From: Ignavibacteriaceae bacterium
Lineage (GTDB): Bacteria; Bacteroidota; Ignavibacteria; Ignavibacteriales; Ignavibacteriaceae
Direction: 5' to 3'
DNA length: 38,335 nucleotides
NCBI GenBank assembly: GCA_013359345.1
Contig: JABWCA010000005.1
Location: forward strand, 1-38,335
The notes beneath the pieces were generated by a model, which worked only from the letters and a program-made list of their open reading frames with translations, did not search any database and was not told the origin of the DNA. The number at the start of each line of letters is the position of its first letter. Within the stretch, counting starts at the first letter, position 1. This document shows positions 33,701 through 38,335 of the stretch, piece after piece. The translations under genes and the position numbers were made by a program.

Positions 33701-34900
33701 AACTCTCATTCTCCTTTCATTTTCCATGATTGTGCGCTCTGTAAGCTTTCTCCCGCTTATATCCCTGATAAAGCCAAAAATCATCATGCCGTCATCCTGC
33801 ATGAGCAGTCTTATGCTTATATCTGCATCCCAGTGTGATCCGTCTTTTCTGCTGTGAACAGATTCAAATCTTGCAAAGCCTTTTTCAAGCAAATCTTTCT
33901 TTAATGCCGCAGGTTTTTCGTGGTCACCTGATACGTCAAAATCAAATACAGATTTGCCGGTTATTTCATCCCTGCTGTAACCTGTAAGTTCAGAATATGC
34001 AGAATTTGTATAAGTTATTTCGCCGGCTTCATTAATTATTATGAATCCGTCGGTAGCTGATTCAAGAACGGCCTCATTCCTGATATCCCTGAGTCTGAGA
34101 TTCTGTTCATTCTCTTTGCGTCTGCTTATATCCCTGATTACAGTAAGGAGGGCGGGTCTCTGATTTAACCTGATTATTTTTGTGAATCCTTCAGCAGGGA
34201 AAGCTCTGCCGGTATAACTTACTGCCTCAATTTCAAATGAAGCCTCGCCATGCAGCTTAAGACTTTCAGTGATTTCAGCCATCTTAACCCTGTTCATTTC
34301 TCCTTCACTCATGAATCCGGTGATACTGATTTCTTCCAGGGTAACAGTATCGCTGATATTGTACAGTTTTCTGGCAGCCTCATTTATATAAATAAGCACG
34401 GGTTTCTCAAAATCCGATATATCGCGCAGAAAAAGCGCAAGGGGAAGTGAGTTGATAACCGTGAAGAGTTCTTCATTGCCGGTGAAGAGTGATTTCAGGG
34501 GTGAGACTGTAAGGATATAACCATATTGATCGCCGGAATTTCTGACCGGTTTGAGGGTGAAGCTGAGACGGGATTTTTCAGTTTTTTCTGCTGAGGCTTC
34601 CGGGAGAACTGATACCTGAACTGTGCCGCCGCCTGATTTATTTAATTCATCTGTTATGCTTTCAGCACACTTTGCTCCCCAGATCTGCTGTATGCTCTTA
34701 CCGGCAATATCATCTTCTTCCATTCCGGTAAGCTTTCGCAGTTCCATGCCTGCAATTCTGATTTTTAGTTCAGGATCAAGGTATGCTGCACCATACGGCA
34801 TTGAATCAATTATTTCACGCAGAACCTCAGACTGGCCGGCGGGAAAATATGACCCTGTGCTCTTCTCTTCCTGATTTTTATTATCTGCTGACTTATTCAT
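30731..34900 (-). CDS. Multi-PAS sensor histidine kinase, about nine PAS domains
   Basis: This 1389-residue cytoplasmic histidine kinase is the first gene of the signalling operon. I count about nine PAS domains between residues 25 and 1130. Several are recognisable by repeated openings such as RRRLRTLIETMPDLVWLKDP and RKRLRTLVETLPDVVVVKDP, which look like internal duplications. HisKA has H1170 in YSVSHDLRAPLRAINGF, and the ATPase follows with LLSNAVKF, DNGAGF and GTGVGLATV. There is no transmembrane helix and no receiver, so the phosphate must go to the Rcp1-type regulator encoded next. Which PAS domains bind a cofactor or ligand cannot be told by eye. Confidence 0.92.
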   Translation of the reverse strand: MNKSADNKNQEEKSTGSYFPAGQSEVLREIIDSMPYGAAYLDPELKIRIAGMELRKLTGMEEDDIAGKSIQQIWGAKCAESITDELNKSGGGTVQVSVLPEASAEKTEKSRLSFTLKPVRNSGDQYGYILTVSPLKSLFTGNEELFTVINSLPLALFLRDISDFEKPVLIYINEAARKLYNISDTVTLEEISITGFMSEGEMNRVKMAEITESLKLHGEASFEIEAVSYTGRAFPAEGFTKIIRLNQRPALLTVIRDISRRKENEQNLRLRDIRNEAVLESATDGFIIINEAGEITYTNSAYSELTGYSRDEITGKSVFDFDVSGDHEKPAALKKDLLEKGFARFESVHSRKDGSHWDADISIRLLMQDDGMMIFGFIRDISGRKLTERTIMENERRMRVLLDAVPDLIFRIKRDGTYIDFKANENELFLRPEMFIGKKMRDVLPPDIAEICHNELEKAFLKSEVHVFEYALPMPDGRHYYEARVNADPLSGESVMIIRDQTEKKLAEEELKLSNGLVNLTNSIAKIGGWQHDLSTGKTQWTDEIARIFEIEAAVNLSVYEIKNYLMPDSAIQFLSALEAVKTTGQPYNLDLSVLTGEGNRKWVRAIGEPVVSSAGIEKIRGTFQDISLEKDNELKYELERKRLRTLVETLPDVVVVKDPQGAFLFCNKQFELLYGHTENELLGKTDFDFVPAEQAQFYKELDDYAYESNSTIHNTEVVKYVTDGRSAVLHTIKTPLVNSAGQKYALLTIGRDITDQYKNEQKLKKEHDYVVNILETMSDAFVALDRFDRYTYINSNACDIFGKTRLDILGRVMWEEFPALVESPFETSYREAINTGKPVVHEEYFEPMKKWFENFINPRKDGVLVFFRDITEKKLAALKIESERRRLRTLIETMPDLVWLKDPDGKYVLCNHQFEKIMGIKEDELRGKSDFDILDEETAGIIRKNDREAFDKNGPVTNIEMVTPAGRIEKRIFEAIKTPVYDAGGEYMGVLGIARDITDLLKMNEALRESEQRLKEAQKIGKMGYWVYNASDKELIWSDEMYRIFEVEKSEFGFTFEDFIKTVHPEDRASFEALFRDSFSEKGEHSTVHRLLLGNERIKFIQAKWVNETGSDGTLIRSLGTSQDITAQKLAEDEILSLNQNLEEKVRQRTRELENLNREMESFAYSVSHDLRAPLRAINGFSSIISDDFADQLPEDAKKYFGRIRANTTRMGEMIDDILALSKITRNPMRKGRVNITALINEICDYLKESAPGRVIEFHVQDGIEVTADRGLIRNVFENLLSNAVKFTSKKEKAVIEAGAAFSEEGTEIFIRDNGAGFDMAYYDKLFGVFQRLHDAGEFPGTGVGLATVQRIMNRHGGTIRAESMPGAGTTFYLFFKNNTADEENAEQ

Positions 34901-35540
34901 TTTACCACCGGCTCTCTTTCTCCAGAGGCAACGGATACATAAATATTTTTTTGCCGGTTGTATTATTATCCCGGACTGAAACAGACGATATTATTAAAAT
35001 ATAAGCTGACTAATTGTGCGTATTCTTGTGTTATAAGTTAAATATTCCCCTCTTCAAAAACAACTTTAAGGCTATCACTTGTCTCATTCTGCAATCACTC
35101 ATCTCTTTTATAAGATTTAAGGCAAAATTTTAATGTTATATGCTATATATTAAACTTAAAAACATTCAGAAAAGGAAATCAGTCAAAAAATGATTTTCAG
35201 CGCAATTTTCAGATAATACATTGCAGGGCCCCTCAGGAAGTACACATTATAATAAAATCCCGGGGCAACACTCCGTGAATTAACGGCATATCAGTTTTTG
35301 CCATCAGGCGTCCTTCGTCATGAAAAACTCTCCTTAAATATGTAACATCCTTATGCCTGTTTATTCACGGGGCGTCTCACCCCATCACTTTTCTGCCGCA
35401 GGCTTATTCAATCAGCATTAATGCCGGCCAACGTGACTGCACATTACCTCATCTTAAATAAAATTCAGAAACAGAAAAAAAAAGCCGCACCCTGTTCATT
35501 TGCTCTCAGTGGTGCGGCTTAAAAGATTAAAAATGTTTTG
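34901..35540. other. Intergenic region upstream of the signalling operon
   Basis: These 640 bp hold no gene that I can support. The left part (34901-35040) is AT-rich and should carry the promoter of the seven-gene signalling operon on the minus strand; no clear -35/-10 or sigma-54 site was found. A small GGGG-CGTCTCA-CCCC hairpin lies near 35369-35383. The right part carries the terminator of the carboxypeptidase gene, listed separately. The length suggests room for regulation or a small RNA, but nothing specific was seen. Confidence 0.5.
35475..35520 (-). terminator. Rho-independent terminator of the carboxypeptidase gene
   Basis: AAGCCGCACC (35482-35491) and GGTGCGGCTT (35511-35520) make a perfect 10-bp stem with a 19-base loop. 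On the minus strand the stem is followed by a run of T (the A-run at 35475-35483). It lies 21 bp after the carboxypeptidase stop. Confidence 0.9.
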
Positions 35541-38219
35541 TTATTTAAGCAGGGTCATTTTCATCGTTTTTGTGAAGCTGCCCGCCTCAATTTTATATAT
35601 GTAGATACCGCTGGCAAGATTAGCTCCGTCAAATTCCGCATAATGAGCGCCGGCATCCTTTATCTCATTAACGAGTGATGCCACTTCGTTGCCGAGTGCA
35701 TCAAATACTGTCAGTTTAACTTCCGATTTTTCGGGCAGATAATAAGCAATTCTCGTTTTGGGATTAAACGGATTGGGATAGTTCTGAGTAAGCATGAAGT
35801 CAAACGGACGGAATGAATTTTCTGCCTCCGCAGGGCCGTAAATCACATAAGTGCCGTCATAATCATGCTGCTTGATTCTGTAATATGATTTGCCCGCAAG
35901 AGGGGTCTTATCATTCCATGAATAATTGCTTTTCTCCTGCGTGGTTCCTTTTCCTTCAATGAAAGCCATCTTCTGCCATGAAATCTGATCACCCGATCTT
36001 TCGATTTCAAATCCGCGGTTATTCAGCTCCGAAACCGTTGACCACTGAACAAGCGCACCGTTTTCATTAACAGTGCAGCTTAATCCCGTAAGCTCAACGG
36101 GAACAATCTGGAGCGAATAAATGCCGATATCATCAAGATACCAGCCATCGCGCACCTGTGAACCGTCTGTTCTTAGCTGAAACCTGATCAGTGAATTGGC
36201 AGAGTAGTTTGCAAGATCCATCTCTTCTCTCACCCAGTCTGATCTCACTCCGTCATAAAGCGGCTGACCCGGCGGCTGGAAACTTCCTGTGCCCGGTTCT
36301 GTGTAAAGTCCCGCAAGCGCAGTCCATGCTGAACCTCCGTTGGTTGAAACAGAAACCTGACCGTAATCCCAGTTGGCTTCCATGTCATATTTTGTCCAGA
36401 AGGTCAGTTTGGGTGCGGTTAATGCTCCCAGATTAACAGGATTGGTAAGCTGCAGGGTTACGGTTGCATTGCTTGCATAATTTCCTGTTTTACTGTCTGT
36501 AAATGAATTGGGAGAAGAAACATATGTTGTGTTTGTTGATTCCCATTTGGGAGTTGCCGGGTTTGCGGTAACAGTCCAGTTGGTCAGGGGGTTATTTGCT
36601 GAATCGAGCAGAGTGTAAACCGGTGTGCCAATGCTGAGCGTTATTGTATCACTGCTCATGATGTTTGCGCCTGTGAACACTTTGAACACAAATTTTGGTC
36701 TGTCTGCCACTGTTGCGTTGGGAGAGACCGCAAATGTAAGGGCATTTGTTAATGTTTTTTCTCCCCGCGCACTTATTGAATCAGCCTGCGCACTTGCCGT
36801 TCCGGTGGTAAGAAGGGGTGAAAGTGATTCAATTGAAGTTGTCAGATTGTAGCCTGTTGAAAGTCCCTGATTTTTAAGCACGGGACTCATTGTAACAAGA
36901 TCACCGGGATTAAAATACTGTTTGTCGTAACCGGGTGATTTGAGCGAAACATATTCGCCCGCAAGCCAGGTTTTATAAAGGTTGGGCCTTAAGTTCAGCT
37001 GAACGAGAGGGAAAATGCGGCTCTGAGAAGGCCAGAAACCGTCTGAAGATGCTCCCACTTCAAATGTGTATCCGTAAGCTTTTCCTTTTGTTGTCTGCTC
37101 ACCGTACATATAATCACGTGCCGTTCCGTTCGAGTTGTAACCGAGAGTCTGGTAGCTCGTGCCGTAATCAAACCCGTTGTAACGCGACATATATGAGGTG
37201 AACTCAACAAAAGTTGCATTATCAGGGGTGACCTGGTTTATATATCCCCAGGGGTAAATCATTGAATTATTATATGAATGATAGTTTATGTAGGTCTTGA
37301 AATTCCTTGGTTCAGCAAGGTTTCTGATAACCTGTGTTTCGGGCTCGGAAAAAGCTGAGGGGCCTCTGTAGGTTTCACTGCTTGGCGTATTGCTTGAACC
37401 GACATTATCATAACCCCACATATACCCGAAGTTTCTGTTGAGATCAACGCCGTAGCTGCCATCGCCGTTATTTCTTCTGTTTTTCCGCCACATGCCTCCG
37501 CCGTTGGGATTTGTCTGGCGGTTGTATTCATAGCCATCGGGATTAAAAACGGGCACAATGTAGATCTCACGGTTATCAACAAGATAAGTCACTTCAGGAT
37601 TAGTGCCGTAATTTTCAAGAAGATAATACATATAATAAAGCACCGTCATTCCTGAAATCGGTTCACGGGCATGAATAAGCGCGTCAAACAGAACCCTCGG
37701 TTCGTTTTCAACCATATTAGGATTATCAGAGATTTTAATTCCCCAGATTGACCTTCCCTGCTCTGTTGTTCCCAGAAGAATTTTTTGTGTCGCTATATTC
37801 GGGAAACGGGCAAAGGCAGAATCAAGCTGAGCTATTGCCTCCTGGTATGTGTAAAACCCCCCCATTGAGCCATAGCCGAAGCCTTCAACGCCAAACCGCT
37901 CACGGCTGTCGTTTATGAATGCCTGCTTTTCAGCTTCAGTGAGCTTTGGGATGGAACTGTAATATTCATTCCAGTCATTTATAATCACCTGAGGAGAAAT
38001 TCCCGCGGCAATAATCTGCTGATATTCATAATCAGAAACATATATCTCAAGATTACCTGATTTATCAAGGTAAGTTTCTTCAAGATCAATACCCGTGAGT
38101 AAAAGTTTGTTCCTGACTGTTTCATCATTAACATTAACTTTAACAAGCTTATAATTCTGAGCGGCTGCCGTGCCGGCCAGAATGAATAAAGCTGCTATAA
38201 TAAGAGACCATTTTTTCAT
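35541..38219 (-). CDS. Secreted M14 zinc carboxypeptidase with T9SS sorting domain
   Basis: This 892-residue protein has a signal peptide (1-20, cleavage near TAAAQ), a propeptide to about 115, and an M14 metallocarboxypeptidase domain at about 120-415. Zinc ligands are H183 and E186 in HAREPISG and H314 in NYHSYNN, the substrate-binding region is VDLNRNFGY, and the catalytic Glu is E387 in YTFEVGAS. Beta-sandwich and Ig-like modules follow, with an immunoglobulin-like stretch near LSCTVNENGALVQW. The C-terminal 80 residues are a type A T9SS sorting signal with NYPNPFNPKTRI and ending TKTMKMTLLK. It should cross the outer membrane by type IX secretion and degrade peptides outside the cell. 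A strong terminator follows. Confidence 0.95.
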   Translation of the reverse strand: MKKWSLIIAALFILAGTAAAQNYKLVKVNVNDETVRNKLLLTGIDLEETYLDKSGNLEIYVSDYEYQQIIAAGISPQVIINDWNEYYSSIPKLTEAEKQAFINDSRERFGVEGFGYGSMGGFYTYQEAIAQLDSAFARFPNIATQKILLGTTEQGRSIWGIKISDNPNMVENEPRVLFDALIHAREPISGMTVLYYMYYLLENYGTNPEVTYLVDNREIYIVPVFNPDGYEYNRQTNPNGGGMWRKNRRNNGDGSYGVDLNRNFGYMWGYDNVGSSNTPSSETYRGPSAFSEPETQVIRNLAEPRNFKTYINYHSYNNSMIYPWGYINQVTPDNATFVEFTSYMSRYNGFDYGTSYQTLGYNSNGTARDYMYGEQTTKGKAYGYTFEVGASSDGFWPSQSRIFPLVQLNLRPNLYKTWLAGEYVSLKSPGYDKQYFNPGDLVTMSPVLKNQGLSTGYNLTTSIESLSPLLTTGTASAQADSISARGEKTLTNALTFAVSPNATVADRPKFVFKVFTGANIMSSDTITLSIGTPVYTLLDSANNPLTNWTVTANPATPKWESTNTTYVSSPNSFTDSKTGNYASNATVTLQLTNPVNLGALTAPKLTFWTKYDMEANWDYGQVSVSTNGGSAWTALAGLYTEPGTGSFQPPGQPLYDGVRSDWVREEMDLANYSANSLIRFQLRTDGSQVRDGWYLDDIGIYSLQIVPVELTGLSCTVNENGALVQWSTVSELNNRGFEIERSGDQISWQKMAFIEGKGTTQEKSNYSWNDKTPLAGKSYYRIKQHDYDGTYVIYGPAEAENSFRPFDFMLTQNYPNPFNPKTRIAYYLPEKSEVKLTVFDALGNEVASLVNEIKDAGAHYAEFDGANLASGIYIYKIEAGSFTKTMKMTLLK

Positions 38220-38242
38220 CTGCTGCCCGTTTTATTATTCTT

Positions 38243-38335
38243 TTATTTTAAATATATCATTTTCATTTTAGTTATTTTCTGCCCGTCGTTAAGAACGCAC
38301 AGGTAAGTTCCTGATGAAAGTTTCTCTGCTTTATA
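38243..38335 (-). CDS. C-terminus of a T9SS-secreted protein, cut by the window edge
   Basis: The last 30 codons of a gene lie here and run off the right edge. They end with a TAA at 38243-38245. The translation reads SSGTYLCVLNDGQKITKMKM and then IYLK, the typical final strands of a type IX secretion sorting domain (compare SGIYIYKIEAG and TKTMKMTLLK in the neighbour). The stop lies 23 bp before the carboxypeptidase ATG on the same strand, so the two may form a unit of secreted proteins. What the rest of the protein does cannot be seen. Confidence 0.8.
   Translation of the reverse strand, partial: YKAEKLSSGTYLCVLNDGQKITKMKMIYLK

Overview
The window looks like a chromosome segment from a Bacteroidota/Ignavibacteriota-type bacterium. 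Two adjacent proteins at the right end carry type IX secretion (T9SS) C-terminal sorting signals, one with the NYPNPFNP motif. The carotenoid genes are of the Bacteroidota type (fused CrtY-c/d lycopene cyclase, CrtD, CrtW). The genus cannot be named from this sequence alone. No rRNA, tRNA or CRISPR array was seen.

Layout. (1) 1-924: two near-identical 134-bp tandem repeats and three copies of a REP-like palindrome, next to a REP-associated tyrosine transposase (RAYT). (2) 1182-1890: a HEPN/MNT (HepT/MntA-type) toxin-antitoxin pair. (3) 1977-10972, all minus strand: a compact carotenoid operon running crtI, crtB, an unknown exported protein, lycopene cyclase, crtD, acyltransferase, glycosyltransferase, CruF-like hydratase, crtW, then an alpha/beta-hydrolase lipoprotein. 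Neighbouring crt genes overlap or nearly touch. The predicted product is a monocyclic 4-keto-carotenoid with a 1'-O-acylglycoside, close to salinixanthin or deoxyflexixanthin glycoside ester. (4) 11205-13593: a beta-hydroxyacid dehydrogenase and a MscS channel with a cyclic-nucleotide-binding domain. (5) 13736-17930, plus strand: rhomboid protease, a divergent FmrO/Rmt-like 16S rRNA methyltransferase, rsmI, a divergent tgt, and a second, motif-complete FmrO/Rmt-like methyltransferase. RsmI acts on C1402 and the Rmt family on G1405, so this block is centred on the ribosomal decoding site. (6) 17970-18887: an exported protein of unknown function, followed by about 530 bp of structured noncoding DNA.

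(7) 19415-34900, minus strand, is a seven-gene signalling operon. In order of transcription it encodes a nine-PAS histidine kinase, an Rcp1-type response regulator, a REC-PAS-HK-REC hybrid kinase, a Cache-HAMP-PAS-HK-REC-REC-HPt giant kinase, a single protein joining a receiver, a SiaA-like PP2C phosphatase and a SiaB-like kinase, then SiaC, then an 83-residue helical protein. The last of these resembles the coiled-coil stalk that precedes GGDEF domains, but it has no GGDEF. This is the best candidate for an undescribed system: a phosphorelay that appears to feed a fused SiaA/SiaB switch, with SiaC and a possible stand-alone stalk as outputs. (8) 35541-38335: a T9SS-secreted M14 zinc carboxypeptidase with an intrinsic terminator, and the C-terminus of a second T9SS cargo protein cut by the window edge.
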